DNA from: Tribonema minus
Taxonomy: Eukaryota; Sar; Xanthophyceae; Tribonematales; Tribonemataceae
Length of the DNA: 64,000 bases
Direction: 5' to 3'
Assembly (NCBI GenBank): GCA_017506865.1
Contig: JAFCMP010000064.1
Location: 186,001-250,000, forward strand
Part shown: in pieces, positions 12,260-23,600 of the stretch
Position numbering within the stretch: the stretch's first letter is position 1
Layout: the number at the start of each line of letters is the position of its first letter
Made by a program: the position numbers and the translations under genes
Notes under the pieces: generated by a model
The model's input: the letters and a program-made list of their open reading frames with translations, nothing else
The model's database searches: none
What the model was told of the DNA's origin: nothing

Positions 12260-12919
12260 TGCCAGTGGCGCTGTTGTGCCATCACACAATGGACCCGGCT
12301 CTCAGGGGGGGGGGAGGCGGCGTGCGCCTACGCTCACTTGGCGGGCCACGCCGCGCTGGCGGCGTGCGCCTCTGCTCTGACCGCCTCAGTGTGCACTGAT
12401 GCGCAGTGCCAGCTACAAAAATCTGGGTGATATCATATGATGCACAATATCATTGCATAGGTTTATGCATGTGGATCACATGTATAGACGTACCAGAGCC
12501 TGCTTCTTGCTTTTGGAAAAGAAAATGTACCCAAGACATATAGGTATAACACGGCAAAAGTTGAGTTGACTCTGTTTGTTTACCATTCGAGCACAATTAG
12601 TAATAGTAAAATCATTGTCACAGTGTCTCAGACTGGACCTGCGTGAACAGAGCTGATGCACAAACATGCTCAATCTGTTGCTGTCTGGCATGAAGCACAC
12701 ATGAAACTCACAGACTGACTCACTTTACTAGAACCGGAAGCAAATGCATGCATGTAATGAGATGTGCTGCAAATCTCCATAGGCTGCAAAGCACATAATT
12801 TTCAAAGTTATGCAGCGAGGCGCAGGGCGATCATGCATGCAGTGCTATAGTATCTCAGCGCACGACACACCAACCGTACATGAAGTACTGTACTTCAAAG
12901 CACATGCATACACAATGAG
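12260..12919. other. Region without recognised gene
   Basis: A G-run at 12305-12314 and Ala-rich frames, then AT-richer sequence from 12430. No coding exon supported. Confidence 0.4.
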
Positions 12920-13386
12920 AGTATTATGTGTCCTGTCAGGACAAGTTTACGCACCTGTTCGGCAAAGCGCTGGCAAATCGGGCAGCAGCACAGCCGGCAC
13001 ACAAGAGCACAGATATGTAGTAGTACAAAGACTGCATTGAGCGACCATATTTGACATGTAGCGCGCAGCTTATGCGCGACCACGAAAACCATGCCGACGA
13101 CCGACCGCACACAGCACTCGCCGAGTGAGGCCCGGGGGGACAAACTTCAAATGCAAATTTCAACTTTGAACTGCTAAAGCTAACTGTATGCTGCATACTG
13201 TACACATACTGCACATGTCTCGGCTTCTCAAGGTACACTTAAGTGACATACATATGACCTAGTAGACACGATCCCGTATTTGTGGATGCTGCCCTGAGGC
13301 TGGCTGTGAGCGTAGTGATGCTCAGCAGGGGCAAGCAAAGGCAGTCATGTCCTCCGCATTGCACGCTCGAACCTCAACTGGCATTT

Positions 13387-13938
13387 CTACAGCCAGATGG
13401 GTAGGTCTTTCTTGGTGCCGTTATACCGCGGCCCCAGCCACACCGCCAACCACAATGGCCAAACATGCTGCTCTATCAGCCGCAGAATAACAAGCTCCGC
13501 CTGCATCCACTGATACATGAATTGGTCACTGAGAGGCACGAGCCCTCGCAAGATATAGAGGTCCATCAACCGCATATGCCCTGCATGTGTAAGGCGCCCC
13601 GCGTGGCTATCCAACTTCAGACGGAACGCCCCAAGGGGGCTCTCGCAGAACCTCAACACGGGGTCTGTCGTTCCCTAGGCTGTGCCCGGTTCGAGGGCCG
13701 GGAAAACCCATGCCAGGCACGGTTCCGGCCAGAAGAACTGTAGAGCTGACATGGGCTTCGCCCCTGGCCGTGAACCGCACCAGTAAAATTTGACTAGACT
13801 AGCGGGGAATTTTGCGTCGAGCTGACGCCTGATGTCGGCAATGTCCACGGTCAAAGCCATCTTCCTGATGCGTGCAAGCTGTCTCGTGGACCAGCCCGCA
13901 TCGTCTGCATCATCACACACATGCAGCATCAGGAACAC
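13387..13938 (-). pseudogene. Broken copy of unknown conserved protein (left arm)
   Basis: Reads in the same frame as the intact right-arm copy at 49909-50484 (shared DDAGWSTRQLARI, DIADIRRQLDA, WPLWLAVWLGPRY). One in-frame TAG at 13675-13677 replaces a Tyr codon and splits it; the rest stays open. Function unknown. The nonsense change after duplication suggests the left copy is no longer needed. Confidence 0.65.
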
Positions 13939-14099
13939 TTGTGCGGTGAGTCACCATGCTATAGTACTAGTGAGAGTCACTCTGTATGTGCGGCTAGAAT
14001 TGGCGTGAGATTCATGAAGAACAGTGACGTCGACCATGAAGGGGCCGCTGATTTTTTCACGGCGACATCTGGAGGTTCATGAAGGGATTGAAAAATTCA

Positions 14100-15487
14100 T
14101 GAGCATGAGCACTTCCAGCCAATCAGATGACGCGGTTGACCAACAAGGCACACAGTGAGAAGGGACGGACGCTTGCGTTGTGGTCATGGTGTATGCCGTG
14201 GCCTGTGGGAATGCTGCTGCTAGTGCCAGCACATTGCTTAGAGTTAGGGTTAGGGTTGAAATTAGGGCTAGGGCTAGTGTGGCATGCGCTGCGGCGTCAG
14301 CGATCTCTGAAGCAGTTCATGACCAATGAACTGTATTGCTCGGTTGGCACGAAGTGCTCGCTCATGAAATCATGCCAGAAATGCACGGCAGCAAAAGCTT
14401 TACAGAGTGGCTCGTAATAACCACAACTGCAAATCTGACCTGTACCACATGTAATGATGGCATTGTAACTTGTCATGTACTGAAGTGCCACTAGCATGCA
14501 GCACTATTGGTGAGCAGTAACTAGCTGTTCTGTTATCGTGGTGCATTTAAGTGGCGGTATCTCAATGGTGGAGGGTTAAACCTGAAGGTGCAAGTTAGAG
14601 GGTAGGGTTTGAGTCAGGGTCAGCACCCCTGCTGTGCGTCCGACAAAAGCTAACTTGAAGTTGAAAACATGGTTGTCAAAATCAACATGCTCGGCGTCGC
14701 GTCCACTTCAACTTGCTTCTGATCAATCTCATGATCATAATGTCAATCAGGACTGCCGCCTACAGATCTGTGCGGGATTGCCCACCCTAGGGTAAGGGCT
14801 AGGTCTAACCCTAAGGTTAGGGTTCCGCATGCTCACCTGGAAGCACCTGGTCGGCGGTTGACGCCTGTTTGACTTGGGCCTTGCTAGCGTCTGCAGTACA
14901 AGAATGTAGGGGTAGGGTGAGGATAAGGCAGCGGTGGTGTCATAACAGTGAGCTGCCAGCCTGAGCACAACTTGCCATGTGACAACTTTCACGATGACAC
15001 AGCACCACCGCCGCAAGAGGAGCACCAGACAAACCCTGGAGCTGTTTCTCAATCATTGACTACAGCTGCAACATCACAGGGCTACAGAGCAGTATTGAGG
15101 TTAAGCAGCAAGGCTTAATATTTCAGCTGTTAACACGCATCAGCAACCTGACCTGCATTACCCCTACTACTAAACTTATTTGCAGTTGGTGCTGAAAGAT
15201 GAAGTTCAATGATCACCATATGACGTGTGCTATCACTTGATGGATTGGAGGGCCTGCAAAATGAGCATGAGGGCTGCATCGCAGCTGCCCTGCTGGAAAA
15301 CACCCCTGATTTGTGCCCAGTGGAGCGCGCTTTGAAACGAGTGAGACAGCAGGTTGAATGCATACTGCTCAATTCAGTGAGTCCCAAAAGTCAAATGCTG
15401 CATGTGCTGGTTGCCAACTGCGCATTGTCACGCACTTTGCTGGCTCAGGGTTTATGCAACTGAACATTCAAGTTGTCGCACACAAAG
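14100..15487. other. Segment present only in the left arm
   Basis: Between GGGATTGAA (about 14096) and GCGCAACCTGCC (about 15489) the right arm has only three bases, so this 1.39 kb is an insertion here or a deletion there. It contains telomere-like tracts (about 14238-14275 and 14783-14825) and an open frame at 15227-15463 of unknown meaning. No terminal repeats or target duplication seen. Confidence 0.6.
14238..14275. repeat. Interstitial telomere-like tract
   Basis: GTTAGGGTTAGGG followed by degenerate TTAGGGC units. Confidence 0.7.
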
Positions 15488-15567
15488 CGCAACCTGCCCC
15501 AACATTGGCGCTATGCACCATCTCTCGGGAGTACAGTGCCAGTGGCAATATAATTACTGCAATATGC

Positions 15568-17430
15568 GTACTGCCAATTTGGGGGAACAGAGGAAGACTC
15601 TACTACAGTACTTCGAAGTATTGGATACTCTTGGGCTAGTGCCCATGCAGGTTTCTGACGTGATGGCTTGTTGCACACAGTGCTATAGTATACGACTGCG
15701 TAATACGTGAGTACTCGCACAGTTGTACAAGTAATAGGGACTTGCTCGATGACATGTGTAATGTTCAGAATGTAGCAGGGTGATGTTTAGGTACTTGCGC
15801 ATGTCTGAAGTCACTGCCAATGTGTCATACGGTACTTGCCACTGCCTGTTCATCCTGGCTTGTCGCTCAGTCAGATACAGTCCGATGCAACAGACGACAT
15901 CGATTGAAATGCGCAGACTCAGCTCGGAATGAAAGTTAGTTTCACAAGTATACTGAAATTTGGTCAGAACAGGCATACAATGAGCAGGTGAAAATGGTAG
16001 GTGAAAATTTGATGTACCAACTAGCCCCGGTAGTAGTACTAGATCGCCCGCTGCTGTGAGCAGCTGCATCACTGCAGTTTGTCACACGTTTCAAAGAGCA
16101 ATATATGTATAGCACAGCAATGAGAGATAGCCAATCCCAATATTAAGGCTTGCGTTAAGTTTATAAATGAATGAACGCCATGTATATAATCATTATTTGT
16201 AACATTAGAGCACCGCACGGCGTGCTGCTTCGCTGTATTACCCCTAAACCTCACCCAAACCCAAACTCAATTCTTACCCTCACCCTAACCGTACCCCTAA
16301 CCCCTACTCTTACCCTAACTCTAAACCCAAAGAGGCGCACTCACCTAATGGCATCTGGGTCTCATCATGATGATCACGACCCAGCGTCCCCTCAGCACTG
16401 GCAGCCGCTGCTGCGGCAACGACACAAGCGGCACCGGGATGAGCACACTCTGAGCGCTTGCAGGAGCAGCCAACTTTTGAAATTTAAGAAAAAGAAAGAA
16501 TCACGAAGAAGAAGTAAGACCAGCGTGTGGCTCGTCGTCTTCAAGAAGTACTTGATGTTTAGTGGGGAAGCAAACCATTGTCAAGTCGAAGCTTCCGGGA
16601 CCGCCACGGCCATCTCCTCTCATTCAGGCTTGAAGTTACTACAGTAAGCACTAACGGGTGTGTCTTGCGGATTGCTGGCCGCTATTGGTCATCAATCCCC
16701 TGCTGTTGTGACAGGTCAATTCAGTGGCACATGACATTGTCAAGATGACTCACTATGGGCACCGTAGCAGCTACCTCAGGCTGGTGCAGACCATACAACT
16801 GTCAGAGTGTTTGCACTCAAATGACCACCGTCACTGCGGTATACTGAGAGATTAACCCAGACTGTTCCAGTGCCTCGCTTGTAAAGAATACTCATGCGAC
16901 ACGATCCTCCGCATCGCTGCCAGTCACAGTGTCCCAGACCGGAAAGTGACAGTTGATTGTTTGTGCGCTTGCGTATGCCGCACCTGAAGTCTAAGCATAT
17001 ACTGGGGGCGTTAGCGGTACGCGTCACTCAACACTGCGCTGCATCTCCGAGCATTTTCATCGGTTTGCATCGTCACAGGTACTTGCAAACAGGTACTTGC
17101 AAAAGTTGCCTGGAGATTCGAAAATGAAAACTCGCCGTGCGCTCTCGCCGCCATTGTGCCAATCGGCTCTAGCAAAACGGCTAGTGCAGCTGTTGTGTTC
17201 GCCAACAGCGCCATGCAATAGGTGCATCGCTGTGCTCTAAGACCAGTATCGTGATGTCTGCGTGTTGTTGTGTTGCTTTCCTGTTGCTGTTGGCCGAAAG
17301 CAGAGGACCTCACCTGAATCAGACGGCATGGTCAGCGCAGCGGCAACGCTTAACACCTCTCTTGATCAGGTGTCCCGGAGCGCCTTGAAGGCGCAGGCTG
17401 TAGTTCGTGTGGGATGCTGTAGTGTGAGCA
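15568..17430. other. Non-coding part of the left arm
   Basis: Open frames here are not conserved in frame between the two arms, which argues against coding. It includes a degenerate telomere-like tract at 16231-16330. Confidence 0.5.
16231..16330. repeat. Degenerate telomere-like tract, shared by both arms
   Basis: About 100 bp of CCCTAA-like units with many variants (CCCTCA, CCCAAA, CCCTAC). The right-arm counterpart is at 47850-47940, so it predates the duplication. Confidence 0.75.
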
Positions 17431-17650
17431 AGCGAACGTGAACCTGGTCCCACACTCAAATTTTGGTGGGACAAAAAGGGCCCGAGGGCCCCTTTTCCCC
17501 TAAACGGGGTATGCAGAGGGGGAGTCCCAGACACAGAATCTAACACGTTTCGCAACGGTGTTGCAATGTGTGAGCGAGCCCAACGCTCGAATATCATGTT
17601 AGTTCCATGATCGCTGTGGGCTTTGTTGAAGCTTCCTGCTATGTCTGCGC
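17430..17650 (+). repeat. Short dispersed element X, copy 1
   Basis: Runs from GGTGGGACAAAAAGGG through a GGGCCCGAGGGCCCC hairpin and GTTGCAATGTGTGAGCGAGC to CCTGCTATGTCTGCG. A diverged copy is at 19274-19500 and the inverted-duplication partner at 46560-46800. No coding capacity. Class unknown; possibly a small non-autonomous element. Confidence 0.5.
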
Positions 17651-17964
17651 TTCAGAACACTTCGACTCATTGCTTTCACATTGCTGTGGGAGACGAAAGC
17701 ATCATGCTTTGCTTGTGCTCACACGAAGCGTCTTGATGACACTCTTTGCGATCTTCTGACCTCCCTGATGCATTTGCCATGCACCCGGAGATGGCCTCAC
17801 ACACGTCCTGAGCCCTGATGCAGCAATCACGTTCCTGCCACATTTACAATTTGTTATAACAATGTCTTGACAAAGGAACAGCTGCCGACATTGCTGTGCC
17901 ACATTAGCAGTGTGTCTAGAAAACACAGTTGAAGTTGCACGCCAACTTTGGGAGTACCAACAAC

Positions 17965-18084
17965 AAGTACTTAGTCGTTGTGACACTTTCAGACTGTCAT
18001 ACGACATGTAGATTCCTTACAGCTAGATGCCAATCATCTGGGCTTTTTCGCGCCCTGAGCGAGAATGAATAAGAAGTACTTAGT
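17965..18084 (+). mobile_element. Retroposon R1 (SINE-like), 5'-truncated, with target duplication
   Basis: About 98 bp of the R1 family (ACACTTTCAGACTGTCATAC ... CGCCCTGAGCGAG) ending in an A-rich AATGAATAAG tail. It is flanked by the direct repeat AAGTACTTAGT at 17965-17975 and 18074-18084. The matching place in the right arm (about 46310) lacks it. Related copies are at 28497-28655, 48606-49695 and 53484-53643. Confidence 0.7.
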
Positions 18085-18257
18085 TCCCATGCTGCATCGT
18101 GACGGCTACTCACATCTTGGAAGTCACTTGTAGAAATGCCTGGCGCTCTGCAGGGGTCAAGGTGCATGACAGCTTGGGCAGCTCGAACTTCAGAACTGCA
18201 ACTTCAAACTTGAGGTAGTGCTTGAAGTTGATGGGGGTTTTGAACGCAGTTGTTGCT

Positions 18258-19055
18258 ATGGACGGTGCGGCTGCTGTGGCGAGCTGCTTGCGAGCGCACA
18301 AGGAGATTTCAAGGGTTGCCCTATGGGGAGTGCGAGCCGTACACACACTGTCGAATCCAGTCAAATCTCCGAAAGAGGTGCGGAAACTTGTTGAGGTAGG
18401 GCTTTGTCAAGCTGTTGTGGGCGCGATGAAGGAGCATCCCACAAATCATGGTGGGCAGAAACACGGCGCACAAGCAATCGTTTCGCTCTGCTGGCGTTGC
18501 GACGCCATATGCGCGGCATGTGGCGCCGCAGGAGCCTGCGAAGTTGTTGCTGCCGCGCTTCATGGTGCTGCCTCGGACATCCGCGACTGGAGAAGAATCC
18601 ATAGGCCCTATAGTGTACTGGCCGCTGTTTGTGCGCTGGCAGGCCTGCCTTGCAACAGCGAAAAGCTGGCAGCGGCAGGTGCCTGCGGAGCGGTGGTAGC
18701 AATGCTGCGTGTGAACCCTAGTAGGAATGTGCCCATACCCTTAAGGTTTATCCTAGAGCAGACACAGTGGTGTGTACTGGACGCAATATTAGCGCTGGCG
18801 AAACATAGTGGTGCTCGTCTTGGTGCGGCAGGCGCTTGTGAGGCACTTGTCCAAGCAGTCGACAGCTCATGTGAGGGCCAGGCATTGCAGTCGAAAGCCT
18901 TAAAAACAATGCTGCCACTTGCACAACACCCAGACAACAGAGCGCGGCTACGCAAAGCAGATGCTTACGCAATCGTCAAGAGATCATTAGACAGGGATGG
19001 CACAGGTAACGAAGGCCTTCGCATTGCTGCTGCAGCAATCCTCAGTGCTCTATAG
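18258..19055 (+). CDS. Armadillo-repeat protein, left-arm copy
   Basis: Intronless 265-aa frame of tandem ARM-like helical repeats of about 42 residues, each with a G-A-A-G-A-C-E-x-V/L turn (CGAAGACEVV, AAAGACGAVV, LGAAGACEALV) and a helix near AVVGAMKEHP. ARM proteins are scaffolds that bind peptides; the partner cannot be told. The start is taken at the ATG shared with the right-arm copy (MDGAAAVASCLRAHKE). An in-frame ATG at 18231 is not conserved there, where a stop follows. Both copies remain fully open despite many substitutions, suggesting both have been kept. Related frames at 28965-30248 and 31152-32370 show a multigene family. Confidence 0.78.
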   Translation: MDGAAAVASCLRAHKEISRVALWGVRAVHTLSNPVKSPKEVRKLVEVGLCQAVVGAMKEHPTNHGGQKHGAQAIVSLCWRCDAICAACGAAGACEVVAAALHGAASDIRDWRRIHRPYSVLAAVCALAGLPCNSEKLAAAGACGAVVAMLRVNPSRNVPIPLRFILEQTQWCVLDAILALAKHSGARLGAAGACEALVQAVDSSCEGQALQSKALKTMLPLAQHPDNRARLRKADAYAIVKRSLDRDGTGNEGLRIAAAAILSAL

Positions 19056-19273
19056 ATGCACACACCAGCAATAGAATCTCTCGTGTACAGATTGTGAATG
19101 CGATTGCGGCCTTACTGTGTGCCTGTTTCTGCGTCTTGGGTGTTGCTTCAACAGCACATTAGTACAACTACTGCACATGCCTGCCGCTTCGGATGTGACA
19201 GTAGTGTAAGCAATGGCATGTGCATCACGGTGCATGTGTGTAGCAGTGGCAGTCGCAGTCGTTTGGCCAGCTG

Positions 19274-19500
19274 CTGGCGGGACAAAAGGGCGCGCGAAGT
19301 GCGAATTGAACAAAACGATTTTTGAATTCAAAATAGCATGCCTCGCCTCTTGGTTCGGTGCCTGCCTGCATGGCGATTTTGCCAATGCGGCAACGGTTTC
19401 ACAATGTGTGAGCAAGACCAACGCTCCAGGATCACATTGGTTTCCCCCCATAGATGCCATGAGCGTTGTTTAATCTTCCCTGCTATGTCTGCAACTCTGC
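19274..19500 (+). repeat. Short dispersed element X, copy 2, at the arm boundary
   Basis: Starts GGCGGGACAAAAGGGCGCG and ends CCTGCTATGTCTGC like copy 1 at 17430-17650, with strong divergence between. It begins where homology to the right arm stops. Confidence 0.45.
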
Positions 19501-20656
19501 CGCTTGCATCCCTGGGGCCCCACCCTCTGCTTGCAAGGATTGGTAGGAATATATTGTTGTGACAATGCGTCAATGACTCTATGGTGATAACAGCACTTCG
19601 TGTACAGTTGTTTGGCTGTTGTTTGCCCTTCACTTGGCATGACAGTGACATATGGGTGTATTATTGGGGGCATGTTGGCCAAAGTATCGCGGCGTCTGAG
19701 CGAGCGTAGTATCTCAAAGTTTGTGACATGCGCTGCGCTTAGGGTAAGAGTCAAGGTCAGAGTCAAGGTCAGGGCTAGGGCCGAGGGGGTGGAATACGGA
19801 CTGACTACTTCAAATGGACATGTGACAACGAAGAAAGCTGCTGTCATGATTATTGAAGCATGATGTGTGCACATGCGCTCGTATCTTGCACAGAACAGCG
19901 TCACAGAAACCTACGTGTCGGGTGCGCTGCATCACACTGATCCAACTGAGTTCTAGCATTCCGGCGGGTTCCAACGCAGGTATCTTAGAAGCGCGAAGCG
20001 AGGCAATGGGGGGTTCGATTCCCCTGTGCCGAGATTAAAAGGCACTAGAGGGGGGGGGGGGGGGGGGGGTCTCGCCAGGAGACCCCGGGGTATATGGGTG
20101 ATAGATCAAGCCTTGGATACTTTCAAAACGCCCACTCCATTTGCCAGCCAGCATAACTGTTGCAGTTGCAAAGGACAACGTTATGCACCAAAGTCTCCAT
20201 ATACCGCTGCCATAGACAGCATTTTGAAAGCAAACATCTGAAAGCAAGGCTCCTCAAGTCACTCAATGTCAAGTGAAGACAGTCCTGGCAAGCAGAATGA
20301 GACCACGGTGGAGAACTTGACCAAGCAAAGAGCACAGTAGAGAGACATGGCAGCAACTGCAACTGCTGCTATCTCACCATCCACAGAATAAGTAGGCAGC
20401 AGGCAAACGAGGGCTGGACACAGGCAAGCAATGAGCGCACAACACAAAGCTGCCCGCAGAGTGCGCATGTGCCTGAGTGTGTGTGTTTTGTGTGTGTTTT
20501 GTGTGTTTTATTCACCGTAAATGATACTCCCAAGGGGCGTTACCAGGCTATTGTACGAAAGGTGACATGACTTGTACGAAAGGTGACATGACATCAGCGC
20601 GCGCTTGATCCAAAACAGCAAAACTCACACAGAGCCACGCCCTCTATGCCACGCTC
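19501..20656. other. Region without recognised gene
   Basis: Contains a degenerate telomere-like tract near 19738-19785, a G-run at 20049-20070 and a GT-rich stretch near 20478-20510. An apparent T-arm-like GGTTCGATTCC near 20005 lacks the rest of a tRNA. Confidence 0.45.
20551..20592. repeat. 21-bp tandem repeat, two units
   Basis: TTGTACGAAAGGTGACATGA plus C, repeated exactly twice, 60 bp past the stop codon of the plastid-targeted gene on the minus strand. Confidence 0.85.
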
Positions 20657-23600
20657 TCACTTTTGTCGTCTGCTGTTCCGCTGCGAAGCCGCCAACACAG
20701 AGAAAACGTCTGCCCCTGCAACATGCGGCAGCTTACTTGCGATCCATCTTGTAGTCTGCACAAGTACACAAGGAGCATGGAATAAGGGAGATGAGTGGAG
20801 AGCCGCCAGGTGCATCAAACGAGGGCGCCAAATCTGACAGTAAAAACTTGAAGTTGCTTCAAAACTCTTTTTTATTTCCGTGTCGTGTATCTTCAGTCAG
20901 ACACAGCTCATCAGGACAAGAATGTGGCAGACAGAGCGGCGCAAAGTGCGCTTGAGCCTATGAGACTTACTGGCGCCACATCAAGACAATGGGTTTGTGT
21001 GCTTGCAAGTGCAGCATTCCCACAAAGTGTATCTGCATGAACCTTGTTTGCTGATTACAAAAATGACGTTCCGCAGCCAGCCCTATTGATATGGGGTATG
21101 TATGAACGAGCCTGGATGCGCATAACCCTACTCAATGTGCATACCCATAGTTCAAGTCGCTTCAGACAGGCGCACAAAGCATGACTTTGCCTAACGCCAA
21201 GCATGGAGCTGGCAAGAGCGGTCTTGGCATACCCCAAACCTTCTAAAAAGCATCACGATCAGACAATGCGTAAATCTGACACCAGAAGAATTACATCCTG
21301 AAGCTTGGCTGTGTGCAAGTTCACACCTGTGACTCACACGCAAATGTCCACCTGCTCTGCTCGCTGCCCAGCAGCCGATAGACGCAGAAAATCCTGCGTG
21401 TTCTAAACAGCATTGTGCAAGTTGCGCAAATCGCAAGGCGCGCCCCATGCGTCCCTGAGCCCTTGTGCAAACCCCCTGAGTATCGTTTTCATACAACTTC
21501 GAAGTACAGTATACATCTACACAACTATCATGACTACAGCAGCATGAAACAATACAGCCAACATCATGGACTCACCCCAGGCATCCTTGGTGCCCTTGTG
21601 GGAGTCCCCCGAGTACCCCGTGGGCGCGGACAGCATGGGGTAGTCGTCGTCGCCCTTGGAGAAGAGGCGCGCGACGCTCTTAATAATGTCGTTCACGGCG
21701 CCAGACTGCTTCTCCGCGTGTGACCCCTCCAGCTGTCGCAGGAGGTCGTCCACGTTGGCAAGCTGCAGGATGAGCGCTGACCTGCGAACCTTCAGGCTCG
21801 CCACCTGGCGCATGGGGGGTAGGATGGTAGGATGTTGTGAGGAATTACTTGAAGAATGAAATTACTGCAATGGGGAAGGTGCAGGATGAGCGCTGACCTG
21901 CGCACCTTCAGGCTCGCCACCTGGGGGGGGGGGGGTAAGGTAGGCATAGAGATTCAGTGACCTCAATGATGAAGCTGGGGGGGGGAGGGTAGGCTGGTGT
22001 GAGGAGTTATGCAACTAATTTCAATGGTGAAGCTGCAGTATGAGCGCTGACTTGCACTCGTCACCGGCAGGGGGGGGGGGGTAGGCTGATATGAAGAGAG
22101 TGATTTCGATTACTTCAATGGTGTAGTTGCAGGATAAGCGCTGACCTGACCGCCTTCAGGCTCGCCACATGGCAAGAGGGAGGGGGTAGGCTGGTATGGG
22201 GACAATGCCTTCGTTTGACTGTAATGGTGAAGCTTCAAGATAAGCGCTGACCTGCGCACCTTCGAGCTCAGCTGGTGAGAGGGTGGGCATGACAAAAGCA
22301 ACTTCGATTCTGCATTGAGGTTCACTTTACCAGTACTGTAAGAGTAGATGAAAACGAATCAAAAGATCGTAGAGCTCTAGGTGACAAGGGATGATTAGCC
22401 GCCAATGTAAGAGTAGATGATGGGGACAAAGGACATTGGCACTTCATTTGTCGTCTAAATGTGTCTGTAAGGAATCGGAGACGCCAACCAGAGCACATCA
22501 AGTTAGGTTTGCGAGCTTGGTTGCATCATTGTGCTCTGTCAGACAGTGAGGTGATGATATTACAATCCTCACATGACGCTCTTCCCGACAGTGAGGTGAT
22601 GTTATTCAAATCCTCACATGACAAAGCTTGCAAGCTAAAGATTTTAATCCAAATTGTTGAATCTTGTTCACAGACCGCATTTCTTGCTCACCCATTAGTT
22701 AATCCCAAAGTCTCAACATCAGACACTAAGAGAGAGAAAACCTTCACTTCAAGCTGCCACACAGTCCTGTAGTGACATGTGGGGAGTGAACTTTATACAT
22801 CATACATAAATTGGTATGAGTGCCGCCGATGCAGAAACACAACTGAGAAACTAGGATGAAAGTGCTGGCTGACTGAAGCTGTACAAAGGCAGACTCATCA
22901 AAACCACTTATAATTCAACATTGCACCCCACAATTATGACTGCTATCTGCTGCAGCATGATACGCTTATGCTTGGGGGTCACCAAAACCTATTGTGCAAG
23001 TATTTTCTGGTGATGCATAGGGGCGCTCATATGAGCGGCCGCAATTGCTGACCGAACCAGCAAGCAGGGCTGCACTACGCGCATTCAAGAGCGCTGCCAG
23101 AAGCTGCTGAACCTCCTGTGTTTGGGCTACCAGCTGGAGGTGGCCTACCGAACACGTGAGACCTTTCTATACTCAACACCCATGCCTCAAATGCTAACAA
23201 GCTTGCACACAGGAGTCTTTTTGACTACTGTGGATATGATGGCACGGTTTGACTCGTGGCCAATGACTGCAGCAGCGGCGACCACAATTACTGGTGGAAC
23301 GCACTTGCGGCTAGCCACGCTTTGTCACTGAGAGCTCTGCGATCTTGTGATTCGTTTTCATAGTGGCTTACCAGGTCGTCAACCATCTCGACAGAGCAGC
23401 CCTCCTCCAAGCAGCTCGTGGCCAGAGCCTGGATATCCTCTGCGCTTGCCTGAGCAGATACAGTAGAACAGTCCGGAAGCAAAGGTTGGTGATGCGTGAG
23501 GTAGCAAAGGCAGATTTCGTGTTATTGCAGCCGGTGTGAGGCGACAACGAACCGCAGTCAGCAACAGCACAGCCGCTTGTTCGAGCAAAAAGCGGGTGAA

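Larger units (their letters stand above)
12920..19278 (+). repeat. Left arm of a large inverted duplication
   Basis: This arm matches 45098-50915 in reverse complement along its length, with point differences and indels. Matching landmarks are the unknown gene (13387-13938 vs 49909-50484), the GCGGCCCCTTC block near 14040 vs 49795, the telomere-like tract (16231-16330 vs 47850-47940), the G/C-hairpin element (17430-17650 vs 46560-46800) and the armadillo gene (18258-19055 vs 46114-45314). The left arm alone carries about 1.39 kb at 14100-15487 and a short retroposon at 17976-18073. The outer edge is near 12920 (shared TGACAGGACACA) and the inner edge near 19278. About 25.8 kb separates the arms. 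Confidence 0.88.

Noticed and set aside
16776-17313. Minus-strand frames in the left arm between 16.8 and 17.3 kb
   Set aside because: The right-arm equivalent does not keep the frames, so no coding constraint is evident.
19950-20035. tRNA T-arm-like GGGGGTTCGATTCCCC
   Set aside because: No matching acceptor stem or anticodon arm upstream; at most a tRNA fragment.
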